The notes: generated by a model from the sequence alone, not told the origin. 64,000 nt of DNA from Alkalihalobacillus sp. BA299 (GCF_017745675.1 NZ_JAFLJM010000005.1:62001-126000); one strand, 5' to 3'; shown: positions 33,578 to 43,740, numbered from the stretch's first letter. Numbers and translations are program-made.

Positions 33578-34741
33578 ATGAGCGAACAATTTTCGTTGCA
33601 AACGCGCTTACTTCATAATAATCAAAAAGTAGATAAAGAGACAGGGGCTGTAAGTGTCCCGATTCAACATGCTTCAACATTTCATCAATTTGACTTCGAT
33701 CAGTTCGGTACTTTTGACTATGGCCGCTCAGGGAACCCAACTCGGGCAGCATTAGAGGAAACGATTGCTGAATTAGAAGGTGGCGCGAGAGGTTTTGCTT
33801 TCGCATCAGGAATGGCAGCCATTTCGACGGCATTTATGCTTTTATCAAAAGGAGATCATGTCGTTGTAACGACAGATGTTTATGGTGGCACGTTCCGTTT
33901 TGTGACTCAAGTATTAAGTCGGCTTGGGATTGAGTATACGTTTGTGGATATGACAAAAATCGATGAGATCGAAGCGAGTATTCAAGAAAATACGAAAGTC
34001 ATTTATGTAGAAACACCATCGAACCCGACGATGAAAATAACAGATTTAAAAGCAGTGGTAGCTTTAGCCAAAAAGTACGAATGCTTAACATTCGTAGACA
34101 ATACGTTTATGACGCCAGCGTTACAACGTCCGATTGAACTTGGTGTAGATGTTGTTCTTCATAGTGCAACGAAGTTTATCGGTGGTCATAGCGATGTTAT
34201 TGCAGGTCTTGCTGTTGCAAAAGATGAAGAAGTAGGAAATCAGTTAGCGTTCTTGCAAAATTCCTTCGGTTCGGTATTAGGGGTGCAAGATTGTTGGCTT
34301 GTATTACGTGGTCTTAAAACTTTACATGTACGTATGGAGCATTCTTCAAAAGCAGCATATGAGCTAGCGCTATGGTTAAAAGAGCAGCCAGCGATTGAGA
34401 AGGTGTATTATCCAGGGTTAGAAGAGCATCCTGGTTATGGAATCCAAAGAGAACAAGCAGATGGGTTTGGTGCAGTCTTATCTTTCGAATTAACAGATAA
34501 AGCAACGGTAAAACAGTTTGTCAGTCAAGTGGAGGTACCCGTATTTGCGGTTAGCCTTGGAGCAGTAGAATCGATTTTATCTTATCCTGCCACGATGTCA
34601 CATGCGGCAATGCCGAGTGAAGAACGACTTCAAAGGGGAATTAGTGATGGTCTTTTGCGACTATCAGTAGGCTTAGAAAATATTGAGGATATTAAAAAAG
34701 ATTTCATTCATGCTTTTGAAAGCTTAGCAATCACGAAATAA
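33578..34741 (+). CDS. metC: Cystathionine beta-lyase
   Basis: A PLP enzyme of 387 residues paralogous to MetI that cleaves cystathionine to homocysteine. Motifs include HASTFHQFDF, YGRSGNPTRAALEETIAELE, FASGMAAIS and the PLP-lysine block HSATKFIGGHSDVIAG. In the order metI-metC it matches the B. subtilis transsulfuration pair. AGAGGAG lies about 8-10 bases before the ATG. A loose hairpin (GGCTGTGTTAA / TTAACAGAGCC, 34752-34799) without a T run separates it from the next gene. Confidence 0.92.
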   Translation: MSEQFSLQTRLLHNNQKVDKETGAVSVPIQHASTFHQFDFDQFGTFDYGRSGNPTRAALEETIAELEGGARGFAFASGMAAISTAFMLLSKGDHVVVTTDVYGGTFRFVTQVLSRLGIEYTFVDMTKIDEIEASIQENTKVIYVETPSNPTMKITDLKAVVALAKKYECLTFVDNTFMTPALQRPIELGVDVVLHSATKFIGGHSDVIAGLAVAKDEEVGNQLAFLQNSFGSVLGVQDCWLVLRGLKTLHVRMEHSSKAAYELALWLKEQPAIEKVYYPGLEEHPGYGIQREQADGFGAVLSFELTDKATVKQFVSQVEVPVFAVSLGAVESILSYPATMSHAAMPSEERLQRGISDGLLRLSVGLENIEDIKKDFIHAFESLAITK

Positions 34742-34825
34742 CTAAAAAACTGGCTGTGTTAAGTACTTTGTTGATAATCAACACTACTTTAACAGAGCCT
34801 AAAAAATAAAAGGATGGGGAAGGTT

Positions 34826-36679
34826 ATGGCTTTTCTTAATGAGCTAAAGGAACGGATATTAATTGGAGATGGAGCGATAGGAACCCTTCTCTATTCAAAA
34901 GGAATTACAGAAAGCTGTTTTGAAAATGTGAATATTAGTGCTGAAGATAAAGTATTCGAAGTCCACCAAGAGTATTTGCAAGCAGGGGCAAATGTCATTC
35001 AGACGAATACGTATGCTGCAAATTCGATTAAACTAGCAAACTATAATTTAGAACAAAAGGTAGTAGAGCTAAATCGTAAAGGTGTGGAAATTGCCAAAAA
35101 AGCTGTTCAAGGCCTCGATGCATACGTACTCGCTACAGTCGGTGGAATTACTGGCCTGCAAACGAAAAATGTTACTACAGAAGAAATTGATCGGAGTTTT
35201 GAAGAGCAGCTTGATGCTTTATTAGGTGGAGATCCTGATGGCTTGTTATTTGAAACCTTTTATAATTTAGAGGAATTAAAAAGTGTAATTACATTAGCTA
35301 GAAGAAAAACGGATAAACCGATTGTTGCCCAAGTTGCATTAGGAGATATCGGTGTTTTATATGGTGGTACTCCAGTGAATGAAGCACTTCGTACACTTAT
35401 TGATTTAGGGGCAAATGTCGTTGGGCTCAATTGTCGTATGGGACCCTATCATATGATCGGCTCTCTAGAAAATGTGCCGTTGTACAAAGATGCCTACTTA
35501 TCTTGTTATCCGAATGCAAGCTTGCCGGACTATGAAGATGGAAGGTATTATTATCAGTCTAATCCTAACTATTTTGGAGAAAGCGCCTTGCAATTTCGTG
35601 ATCAAGGTGTCCGCTTACTCGGTGGTTGTTGTGGAACGACGCCTGAACATATTCGTGCCATGGCAAATGCGTTAAAAGGCTATGAACCGATCACAGAAAA
35701 AGATATTAAGAAAAAACCGATGGTCATTCAAGTAAGAAAAAACCGAATCGAAAACGAAAAGCCGATTGATCAAATTGCAAACGAGCGAACGGCAGTAATC
35801 GTTGAACTTGACCCACCAAAGCAATTGCATGTGAATAAATTTCTTGATGGAGCAAAAGCTCTACATGAGGCTGGAGTAGATGCGGTCACTCTAGCTGATA
35901 ATTCATTAGCTTCTCCAAGAGTCGATAATATGGCATTAGGAGCACTGATGCAGTCGCAAGCCGGTGCGAGACCATTAGTTCATCTAACGTGTCGAGATCG
36001 AAATTTAATCGGTTTACAGTCACATTTAATGGGACTTCACACACTAGGAATGAATCAAGTATTAGCAATCACAGGTGATCCGACGAAAGTCGGCGACTTC
36101 CCTGGTGCTTCTTCGGTCTATGATTTAACCTCATTTGATTTAATTTCTTTAATTAAACAGCTAAATGAAGGAATTTCATTTTCGGGAAAATCACTTGGTC
36201 AACAAGCGAATTTTACAGTTGGAGCAGCTTTTAACCCAAATGTAAGATCATTAGAAAAAGCAGTCATTAGAATGGAGAAAAAAATTACAGCCGGTGCTGA
36301 TTATTTTATGACACAGCCTGTGTATTCAGAACAGCAAATCATTGATGTATATGAGGCGACTCGTCATATAAATAAACCAATTTACCTTGGAATCATGCCA
36401 CTGACAAGTTCAAGAAATGCAGAGTTTCTTCATAATGAAGTACCTGGGATTAAATTGACAGATGATATACGTAAGAGAATGGCGGCTTGTGGTGATGATA
36501 AAGAAAGAGCGGAACTTGAAGGGTTAAAGATTGCCAAGTCACTTATTGATACAGCCATAAAATATTTTAATGGAATTTATTTAATTACTCCTTTCCTTCG
36601 CTATGAAATGACGGTAACATTAACACAGTATATACATGAACAGGTGAAGCAAAGCAATTCACTGCAAAATCAAATATAA
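34826..36679 (+). CDS. yitJ: Bifunctional homocysteine S-methyltransferase / 5,10-methylenetetrahydrofolate reductase (YitJ)
   Basis: A fusion protein of 617 residues. The N-terminal homocysteine-methyltransferase domain (about 1-285) has GDGAIGTLLYSKG and the zinc-binding GLNCRMGP and GGCCGTTPEH cysteines. The C-terminal MetF-like domain (about 320-605) has VIVELDPPKQL, LTCRDRNLIGLQS and ITAGADYFMTQPVY and makes methyl-tetrahydrofolate. It supplies the methyl donor for MetH next door. The start is ATG 34826; the ATG at 34814 directly abuts its AAAGG ribosome site. Confidence 0.93.
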   Translation: MAFLNELKERILIGDGAIGTLLYSKGITESCFENVNISAEDKVFEVHQEYLQAGANVIQTNTYAANSIKLANYNLEQKVVELNRKGVEIAKKAVQGLDAYVLATVGGITGLQTKNVTTEEIDRSFEEQLDALLGGDPDGLLFETFYNLEELKSVITLARRKTDKPIVAQVALGDIGVLYGGTPVNEALRTLIDLGANVVGLNCRMGPYHMIGSLENVPLYKDAYLSCYPNASLPDYEDGRYYYQSNPNYFGESALQFRDQGVRLLGGCCGTTPEHIRAMANALKGYEPITEKDIKKKPMVIQVRKNRIENEKPIDQIANERTAVIVELDPPKQLHVNKFLDGAKALHEAGVDAVTLADNSLASPRVDNMALGALMQSQAGARPLVHLTCRDRNLIGLQSHLMGLHTLGMNQVLAITGDPTKVGDFPGASSVYDLTSFDLISLIKQLNEGISFSGKSLGQQANFTVGAAFNPNVRSLEKAVIRMEKKITAGADYFMTQPVYSEQQIIDVYEATRHINKPIYLGIMPLTSSRNAEFLHNEVPGIKLTDDIRKRMAACGDDKERAELEGLKIAKSLIDTAIKYFNGIYLITPFLRYEMTVTLTQYIHEQVKQSNSLQNQI

Positions 36680-36806
36680 AAGGCTGTGCAAAAGTCCGAC
36701 AGAAATCTCTGCATGAAACAGCGGGTCTTTCTGTCCTCGTTTTGAACAAGAACGATACTGAAAATAATCTTTGGAAGTACTCCTGACGCTAGAAAGGAAC
36801 GATTTT

Positions 36807-39800
36807 ATGGGGAAGAGCAAGTTTGAACAACAATTAGAGAAAAAGATCCTTGTACTTGACGGTGCAATGGGTACTATGCTTCAAGATGCGAACTTAACTG
36901 CTGAGGACTTTGGTGGAGAGGAGTATGAAGGATGTAATGAGTATTTAAATATAACAGCCCCTCATGTGATTGAACATATTCACCGTGCTTATTTTGCAGC
37001 AGGTGCTGATCTTGTTGAAACGAATACATTTGGGGCCACGAATATTGTTTTAGAAGATTATGATTTGCAGCATTTAGCGGAAGAGTTAAATATTAAAGCT
37101 GCACAAATTGCTAAAAAAGTAGCAGAAGAATATTCTACACCAGAACATCCACGTTTTGTTGCGGGAGCGATGGGCCCCACGACAAAATCGTTATCAGTCA
37201 CAGGTGGGGTTACATTTGACCAGTTGATTGAAGCATACGAACAGCAAGTCATCGGTCTAATTAAAGGTGGCGTTGATGTCTTATTACTAGAAACGAGCCA
37301 AGATACGAGAAATGTCAAAGCGGCCTATTTAGGAATTGAGCGTGCTTTTAAACAATTAAATGTGAAGCTGCCTATTGTTGTCTCGGGGACAATTGAACCA
37401 ATGGGTACAACATTAGCTGGTCAAAATATTGAGGCATTTTATTTGTCCATTGAGCATATGGCTCCTACGGTTGTTGGATTAAATTGTGCGACAGGGCCAG
37501 AATTTATGCAAGATCACATTCGCTCACTTTCTGACCTTTCTACAACTTATGTGAGTTGTTATCCGAATGCTGGATTACCTGATGAAGATGGTAAATATCA
37601 TGAAACGCCAGAATCACTGACGAAAAAATTAGCCGCGTTTGCGGAAAAAGGCTGGTTGAACTTAGTGGGTGGCTGTTGTGGAACGACACCAGCCCATATT
37701 AAAGCGATGGCCGAAGCAATGAAAGCTTATAAACCAAGACAAATAAATGAGGGGCACCCTCATGCTGTATCTGGTATTGAACCGTTAGTCTATGATGAAA
37801 GTATGAGACCGCTATTTGTAGGAGAAAGAACGAATGTTATTGGCTCTCGAAAATTTAAAAATTTAATTGCCGATGGCCTTTATGAAGAAGCGTCTGAAAT
37901 TGCTCGTTCACAAGTGAAAAAGGGTGCTCATATAATCGATATTTGTTTAGCAGATCCTGACCGAGAAGAAAAAGAAGACATGGAACAATTTTTAAAGTTT
38001 GTTGTGAACAAGGTGAAAGTGCCGTTAATGATTGATTCGACAGATGAAGAAGTCATTGAACTGGCGCTAACATACTCACAAGGTAAAGCGATCATCAATT
38101 CGATTAATTTAGAAGATGGCGAAGAGCGTTTCGAGAAAGTGGTTCCGCTTATTCATCGCTACGGGGCAGCTGTGGTTGTTGGTACGATTGACGAAGAAGG
38201 AATGGCTGTTACAGCCGAGAGAAAATTAGAGATTGCTAAGCGATCCTATGATTTATTAGTTAATAAATATGGATTGCAACCGAGTGATATAATTTTTGAC
38301 CCCCTCGTATTTCCAGTTGGGACCGGTGATGAGCAATATATCGGTTCTGCAAACGAGACGGTCGAAGGGATCCGCATGATTAAAGAAGCACTTCCTGAAT
38401 GTTTGACGATTTTAGGGGTAAGTAATGTTTCTTTCGGGTTACCTCCTGTCGGTAGAGAAGTGTTAAATGCTGTTTATTTATATCACTGTACGCAAGCCGG
38501 TCTTGATTATGCGATCGTTAATACAGAAAAACTTGAGCGATATGCTTCGATACCAGAAAACGAAAAACTACTTTCTGACAAACTTTTATTTGAAACGAAT
38601 GATGAAACATTAGCAGAGTTTACGGCTTTTTATCGTGGAAAAAAAGTTGAAAAGAAAGTTCAAGCTTCAAACTTAACGCTAGAAGAGCGGTTAGCTAGTT
38701 ACATTGTCGAAGGAACAAAAGAAGGTTTAATCGATGATTTAACAAAAGCGTTAGAAAAATATGCAGAACCGTTAGAAATTATTAACGGTCCGTTGATGAA
38801 TGGTATGGATGAAGTCGGTAGGTTGTTTAATAACAATGAATTAATTGTGGCCGAAGTTCTCCAAAGTGCTGAAGTAATGAAAGCATCGGTTGCCTTTTTA
38901 GAGCAATATATGGAAAGAAAATCGGATGATCATGGAAAAGGGAAGATCCTTTTAGCAACTGTCAAAGGTGACGTTCATGATATCGGAAAAAACCTTGTTG
39001 AAATTATACTTGGAAACAATGGCTTTAAAATTGTGAATTTAGGCATTAAAGTGACGTCTAATGAATTAATTGAGGCGGTCAAGAGAGAAAATCCAGATGC
39101 GATTGGTTTATCAGGATTGTTAGTTAAATCCGCTCAACAAATGGTACTTACAGCACAAGATTTAAAAGAACAAAACATATCGATACCAATCCTTGTCGGT
39201 GGAGCGGCGTTAACACGTAAGTTCACGGATAACCGTATTTCACCAGAGTATAAAGGTGTTGTTCTTTATGCAAAGGATGCGATGAATGGTCTTGATTTAG
39301 CAAACAAACTTGTAAGAGAAGATGAGCTGAAAAAATTTGAAGAAGAAAAACAAACGAAGCTGCTGCAAGCGGGTGTTAAAGAAACAGGAAATGAAAATAA
39401 AGTCGAAACAGTGATCCCGCGTTCAAAAGTGTCTCAAGTTGTCCCAGTAAAAAAACCAAATGATTTACAACCGCATATTTTAAAGGATTACAAAATCTCA
39501 CATCTTGAACCTTATATTAATTTGCAAATGCTACTCGGAAAGCATTTAGGTTTACAAGGAAAAGTAAGCCGGTTGCTTGCTGAGGGAGATGAGAAAGCTC
39601 ATTCTCTCAAAGACAAAGTGGACAGCTTATTATTTGAAGCAAAGAATAATGGATTATTACAAGCACAAGGCATGTATCAATTCTTTCCAGCACAAAGTGA
39701 CGGTAATGATGTCATTATTTATGATCCTAAGGATGAAAAAACGGAAATTGAAAGATTTTCTTTTCCTCGTCAAAATCATGAACCTTACTTGTGCTTAGCA

Positions 39801-40253
39801 GACTATTTAAGATCGAAAGACAGCGGTGAAATGGATTATGTTGGCTTTCTAGCAGTTACAGCAGGAGTCGGGGTTCGTGATAAAGCGGTGAAAGCGAAGG
39901 AAGAAGGGGACTATTTATTTAGTCACTTAATTCAAGCGACAGCTCTTGAATTAGCTGAAGGATTTGCTGAACGTACCCATCAATTAATGAGAGATCAATG
40001 GGGGTTCCCTGATCCAGTTGACATGTCGATGGAAGATCGTTTTTCAGCTAAATATCAAGGAGTGCGAGTCTCATTTGGCTATCCGGCTTGTCCTAATCTA
40101 GAGGATCAAGCAAAGTTGTTTAAATTGCTTCAACCTGAAAAAATTGGAATAAATTTGACAGAAGAATTTATGATGGAACCCGAAGCATCAGTTACAGCGA
40201 TGGTATTTGCCCATCCTGAAGGACGCTATTTTAATGTATTGTCTTCTATATAA
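36807..40253 (+). CDS. metH: Cobalamin-dependent methionine synthase
   Basis: A protein of 1148 residues with the full four-module layout. Homocysteine domain about 1-320 (ILVLDGAMGTML; zinc site GGCCGTTPAH near 288-297). Pterin-binding domain about 350-610 (VGERTNVIGSRKFK). B12 cap and binding domains about 630-860, with the cobalt-ligand motif KGDVHDIGKN near 720 and the SGLLVKSAQQM block. C-terminal SAM-dependent reactivation domain about 890-1148 (EGFAERTHQLMRDQWGF, RVSFGYPACP). It needs B12, whose assembly genes lie at the left end of the window. GAAAGGAA precedes ATG 36807. Confidence 0.96.
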   Translation: MGKSKFEQQLEKKILVLDGAMGTMLQDANLTAEDFGGEEYEGCNEYLNITAPHVIEHIHRAYFAAGADLVETNTFGATNIVLEDYDLQHLAEELNIKAAQIAKKVAEEYSTPEHPRFVAGAMGPTTKSLSVTGGVTFDQLIEAYEQQVIGLIKGGVDVLLLETSQDTRNVKAAYLGIERAFKQLNVKLPIVVSGTIEPMGTTLAGQNIEAFYLSIEHMAPTVVGLNCATGPEFMQDHIRSLSDLSTTYVSCYPNAGLPDEDGKYHETPESLTKKLAAFAEKGWLNLVGGCCGTTPAHIKAMAEAMKAYKPRQINEGHPHAVSGIEPLVYDESMRPLFVGERTNVIGSRKFKNLIADGLYEEASEIARSQVKKGAHIIDICLADPDREEKEDMEQFLKFVVNKVKVPLMIDSTDEEVIELALTYSQGKAIINSINLEDGEERFEKVVPLIHRYGAAVVVGTIDEEGMAVTAERKLEIAKRSYDLLVNKYGLQPSDIIFDPLVFPVGTGDEQYIGSANETVEGIRMIKEALPECLTILGVSNVSFGLPPVGREVLNAVYLYHCTQAGLDYAIVNTEKLERYASIPENEKLLSDKLLFETNDETLAEFTAFYRGKKVEKKVQASNLTLEERLASYIVEGTKEGLIDDLTKALEKYAEPLEIINGPLMNGMDEVGRLFNNNELIVAEVLQSAEVMKASVAFLEQYMERKSDDHGKGKILLATVKGDVHDIGKNLVEIILGNNGFKIVNLGIKVTSNELIEAVKRENPDAIGLSGLLVKSAQQMVLTAQDLKEQNISIPILVGGAALTRKFTDNRISPEYKGVVLYAKDAMNGLDLANKLVREDELKKFEEEKQTKLLQAGVKETGNENKVETVIPRSKVSQVVPVKKPNDLQPHILKDYKISHLEPYINLQMLLGKHLGLQGKVSRLLAEGDEKAHSLKDKVDSLLFEAKNNGLLQAQGMYQFFPAQSDGNDVIIYDPKDEKTEIERFSFPRQNHEPYLCLADYLRSKDSGEMDYVGFLAVTAGVGVRDKAVKAKEEGDYLFSHLIQATALELAEGFAERTHQLMRDQWGFPDPVDMSMEDRFSAKYQGVRVSFGYPACPNLEDQAKLFKLLQPEKIGINLTEEFMMEPEASVTAMVFAHPEGRYFNVLSSI

Positions 40254-40272
40254 ATTATGAAAGCTTTTTAAG

Positions 40273-40304
40273 AAAAAGAATGTCGTTTAACGGCATTCTT
40301 TTTT
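40273..40304 (+). terminator. Terminator after metH
   Basis: AAAGAATGTCG / CGGCATTCTTTT stem with loop TTTA and a run of eight T's. Confidence 0.88.
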
Positions 40305-40336
40305 TTAAAAGAATAAGAAAGCATAAATTTCGAGGA

Positions 40337-40408
40337 TGTCTAGCTTCAGTCCCTAGCGTCTAGTGGACTTCGCTCTCCTCCATACGATAAGTCAACACTC
40401 TCCCGCAG
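40337..40408. repeat. Intergenic repeat family R1, copy 5 (truncated head)
   Basis: TGTCTAGCTTCAGTCCCTAG through ACGATAAGTCAACA, after which similarity stops. The preceding AAGCATAAATTTCGAGGA is shared with the copy at 53.49 kb. The rest of 40254-40586 is the metH terminator and the sleB upstream region, where I see no clear sporulation promoter. Confidence 0.8.
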
Positions 40409-40586
40409 TTATAAATGTATGTCTATTTTGTACCATTTTTTAGGTAAGCCTCCTACTAGAATTGTTAACATTGTCATTTATTACGTGAATTTGTATAAAA
40501 AGTAGTCAAATACAAACAATAACCATACAAAATGGTTAGATATCCATGTCCAAGAAAAAGCAACATATTTAAGGAGGTAAAACATC

Positions 40587-41606
40587 ATGAAGAGATTGGC
40601 GAACAAGTTAAAATACCCCCTTGTTTCAATATTAAGCTTTATCATCATGTTTGGGGGTGTTTTACAGCCAACAACTCAAGCATTTACAGACCAAGTCATC
40701 CAGCGTGGCGCAACTGGCAATGATGTTGTTGAGCTTCAAGCAAGACTTCAATACATTGGTTTTTATAATAGTAGGATTGATGGAGTTTACGGATGGAGTA
40801 CGTATTGGGCTGTCCGTAATTATCAAAATGAGTTCGGACTCGATGTGGATGGTCTTGTTGGTCCCAAAATGAAGGAAATGCTTGAACGGTCTACAAATTT
40901 TGACAAAGATTTTGTTCATCGTGCTTTAAATGAAGGGCGTTCATTCACGCATTATGGGACAACACCGCTACATATTCAAAAAGGGCCAAAAGGAAGTAAT
41001 GATACAAAAGGGCAAAAAGGACAGCCGCAAGCAAACCCAAAGGCTCGTCAGCAAGCACAGCCAGAAGATCGGTCATCTGGTAGCCCAGGCACAGGGGCAC
41101 CAGAAGCACCAGACTCTCCGGCCCCAGGAACACCAACACCGGAAACACCTGAAGATCCACAAGCAGAAGAGCCTGTTCCATATGAAGAAGTGCCGGAAGA
41201 ACAAGGAGATGATCCGAATATCGAAAAAGCGATGAATGTTCCTAATGGCTTTTCAGAAAATGATATTCGTATTATGGCACAGGCTGTATATGGTGAAGCA
41301 CGTGGTGAGCCATACGTTGGGCAAGTAGCAGTAGCAGCTGTTATTTTAAATCGTATTAATAGTCCAACATTCCCTAATACAGTTTCAGGCGTTATTTTTG
41401 AGCCAAGGGCGTTTACTGCAGTTGCTGATGGTCAAATTTGGATGGACCCAGATGAAACAGCGAGAAGAGCAGTATTAGATGCAATTAATGGTCAAGACCC
41501 TACAGGTAGTGCGATATACTACTTTAATCCTGATACGGCTACATCAGGATGGATTTGGTCAAGACCACAAATTAAGAAAATTGGAAAACATATTTTCTGT
41601 AAATAA
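40587..41606 (+). CDS. sleB: Spore cortex-lytic enzyme SleB
   Basis: A lytic transglycosylase that degrades spore cortex during germination. The protein is 339 residues long. An N-terminal signal peptide (about 12-33) is followed by a peptidoglycan-binding domain (about 38-95, GATGNDVVELQARLQYIGFY) and an unusually long Pro/Gln/Glu-rich linker (about 120-205, many APEAPDSPAPGTP-type units). The C-terminal Hydrolase_2 domain (about 225-339) shows AQAVYGEARGEP with the catalytic glutamate. AAGGAGG lies upstream of the ATG. Paired with ypeB 19 bases downstream, as in all Bacillus. Confidence 0.95.
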   Translation: MKRLANKLKYPLVSILSFIIMFGGVLQPTTQAFTDQVIQRGATGNDVVELQARLQYIGFYNSRIDGVYGWSTYWAVRNYQNEFGLDVDGLVGPKMKEMLERSTNFDKDFVHRALNEGRSFTHYGTTPLHIQKGPKGSNDTKGQKGQPQANPKARQQAQPEDRSSGSPGTGAPEAPDSPAPGTPTPETPEDPQAEEPVPYEEVPEEQGDDPNIEKAMNVPNGFSENDIRIMAQAVYGEARGEPYVGQVAVAAVILNRINSPTFPNTVSGVIFEPRAFTAVADGQIWMDPDETARRAVLDAINGQDPTGSAIYYFNPDTATSGWIWSRPQIKKIGKHIFCK

Positions 41607-41625
41607 CGTTTGGAGGTGATTTAAC

Positions 41626-42978
41626 GTGATTCGATCCATTATTATCGGTATTCTTGCAGTAGGTTTAATAGGTACAGCGTATTGGGGTTTTCAAGAAAAT
41701 AAACAAAACCAAGTGCTTGTTCAAAGTGCAGAAAACAATTATCAAAGAGCCTTTCATGATTTAGTTTTTCATATTGACCAATTAGAAGATAATTTGGGAA
41801 CGGTCCTTGCGATGAATACACAAAGGCAGCTTTCACCTAAACTTGCTGATGTTTGGAGAGTGACATCATTAGCTCATGAAGAATTAGGACAATTACCACT
41901 AGGGTTTGTCGATTTTACGGATACGGAAGAATTCTTATATAAATTGGGGACATTTAGTTATAAAACATCAGTGCGTGATTTAGAAAAATCTCCAATAACC
42001 GATAAGGAATATGAAACATTAAAAGAATTATACGAATGCTCTCGAGATATTCAACAGCAGCTCAGAAAAACACAAGCTACGGTTCTTCAACAAGGCTTAC
42101 ATTGGCTTGATTTAGAAAAAGAAGAAATGGCTGAAGACGAACCACTCGATAATGCAGTAGTTGATGGGTTTCATCTTGTTAACGAAAAAGTAAAGGGCTA
42201 CGATGAAGTTGAGTGGGGTGCTGGATTTTCACAATTAGGCGTTCAAAACGATGAGGATTTAGCTGATAAATTAGACGGCAAAGACATTACAGAAGAAGAA
42301 GCAAAGCAAAAAGCGCTTCAATTTTTAGGACTTGATGAAAATGCACCTGTTCATATTGATGAAACGGGTAAAGGTTTAGCCTATTCAGCTTATAGTATAA
42401 CGATTGATGACCCTGAGCATGAGGCAAATTTCTTTTTGGACATTACTAAAAAGGGTGGCCATCCAGTTTGGGCATTACAGTCTCGTGAAATCAAAGAAGA
42501 AAATTTAAGTCTAAATGAGGCAGCTGAAAAAGCAAAAGAATTTCTTAAGAAAAATGATATTGATGGCATGCAGCTCGTCGATAGTAAACAGTATAGTAAT
42601 ATTGGAGTATTCCAATTCTCATATTTAATCGATAATATTCGAGTGTATGCTGACTCTGTCATTATAGAAGTGGCGCTTGATGATGGAGATATAATTGCCT
42701 ATGAAGGAGAGGATTATCTTCTCAACCATAAAAAGCGTAAGGTAGAAGATCCAAAGTTAACGATGGAAGAAGCTAAAAAATCATTAAATCCTCGTATTCA
42801 AGTGATGGAGGATCATGTAGCCATCATTAAAAATGAGCTAGGGGAAGAAGTGTTGTGTTATGAGTTTTATGGCGTCCTTGAAGATAATACATTCCGTATA
42901 TTTATCAATGCGGATGATGGTGAAGAGGAGTTAGTCGAAAAAATGAAACATGCAGAACCGGTATATGATTTTGCATAA
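41626..42978 (+). CDS. ypeB: Germination protein YpeB
   Basis: A membrane-anchored protein of 450 residues required to stabilise SleB in the spore. The N-terminal transmembrane helix (about 3-20) is followed by a helical YpeB domain, then C-terminal PepSY-type repeats (for instance ITEEEAKQKALQFLGLDENA, and LNEAAEKAKEFLKKN). The start GTG at 41626 follows TTTGGAGGTG by about 7 bases. Family length and co-occurrence with sleB make the call secure. Confidence 0.95.
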   Translation: MIRSIIIGILAVGLIGTAYWGFQENKQNQVLVQSAENNYQRAFHDLVFHIDQLEDNLGTVLAMNTQRQLSPKLADVWRVTSLAHEELGQLPLGFVDFTDTEEFLYKLGTFSYKTSVRDLEKSPITDKEYETLKELYECSRDIQQQLRKTQATVLQQGLHWLDLEKEEMAEDEPLDNAVVDGFHLVNEKVKGYDEVEWGAGFSQLGVQNDEDLADKLDGKDITEEEAKQKALQFLGLDENAPVHIDETGKGLAYSAYSITIDDPEHEANFFLDITKKGGHPVWALQSREIKEENLSLNEAAEKAKEFLKKNDIDGMQLVDSKQYSNIGVFQFSYLIDNIRVYADSVIIEVALDDGDIIAYEGEDYLLNHKKRKVEDPKLTMEEAKKSLNPRIQVMEDHVAIIKNELGEEVLCYEFYGVLEDNTFRIFINADDGEEELVEKMKHAEPVYDFA

Positions 42979-42985
42979 TTTTTAC

Positions 42986-43017
42986 AAGAAGAAGCGATTA
43001 TTTGCTTCTTCTTTTTC
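42986..43017 (+). terminator. Terminator after ypeB
   Basis: AGAAGAAGC / GCTTCTTCT stem with loop GATTATT, followed by TTTTTC. Confidence 0.85.
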
Positions 43018-43071
43018 TAAATTCATGCAATAATAAAAGGAGAAACATACATATTAGGAGGATTTTTTCCG

Positions 43072-43740
43072 TTGATAGAAATAGGAACAACGATACATCT
43101 AGAACCTAAGAACGAATTAGAGGAATCAGATAGTAAAAATAATTACTTTAAGTGTCGCTTAGTGGATAAAGGGGAAAATTCATTAATTATAGATCATCCG
43201 ATTAATGAAACTACTGGTAAGTTAGGTTTTTTTTACGAGGGATTTCAATTTAACGCATGGTATGTAGGAAAAGATGAAGCGGTTTATTCTTTTGAAACTG
43301 CTTTACAAGGTCGAAAAAGAGGAAATATACCTATGCTTATTCTTTCTGACCCAGGGATTGAAACATATATTAGGATCCAAAGAAGGAATTACGTCCGGAT
43401 AAATACATCTATAGATGTCGCTCTCCATCCAAAAAGTGTTTCATTTAGTCCTTTTGTAGCGTTAACAATGGATATTAGTGGTGGAGGGGCAGCAGTTACT
43501 ATACCATCAGGAAAAACATTACCAGAAAGTGGGGAAATTCATTGTTGGTTTGTTCTTCATATGCAATCTGGAGAAATCCATTATATTCCAACGATTTGCA
43601 AGATTATACGAGTTTTTAAAACACATCCTGAAGCAAGTGATCGTGTTTCTTTACAGTTCGTTGATATAAAAGACCAAGATCGACAAAAAGTCATCCGCTT
43701 TTGTTTTGAAAAACAACTAGTGATGAAGCGAGATCAATAG
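43072..43740 (+). CDS. ypfA: PilZ-domain cyclic-di-GMP receptor (YpfA/MotI-like)
   Basis: A protein of 222 residues. An N-terminal YcgR-type domain (about 1-95) is followed by a PilZ domain (about 100-215) with the c-di-GMP binding signatures RRNYVRI (RxxxR) and DISGGGA (DxSxxG). In B. subtilis the homologue binds the MotA stator and acts as a molecular clutch on flagella. A chemotaxis gene (cheR) near the right end is consistent with motility. TTG start with TAGGAGG upstream. The gene lies between ypeB and cmk as in B. subtilis. Confidence 0.9.
   Translation: MIEIGTTIHLEPKNELEESDSKNNYFKCRLVDKGENSLIIDHPINETTGKLGFFYEGFQFNAWYVGKDEAVYSFETALQGRKRGNIPMLILSDPGIETYIRIQRRNYVRINTSIDVALHPKSVSFSPFVALTMDISGGGAAVTIPSGKTLPESGEIHCWFVLHMQSGEIHYIPTICKIIRVFKTHPEASDRVSLQFVDIKDQDRQKVIRFCFEKQLVMKRDQ

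Noticed and set aside
34752-34799. Hairpin between metC and yitJ as an internal terminator
   Set aside because: It is followed by A's rather than T's, so termination in the plus direction is unlikely.
40930-41235. 101-residue plus-strand frame
   Set aside because: It is an out-of-frame reading of the repetitive SleB linker.
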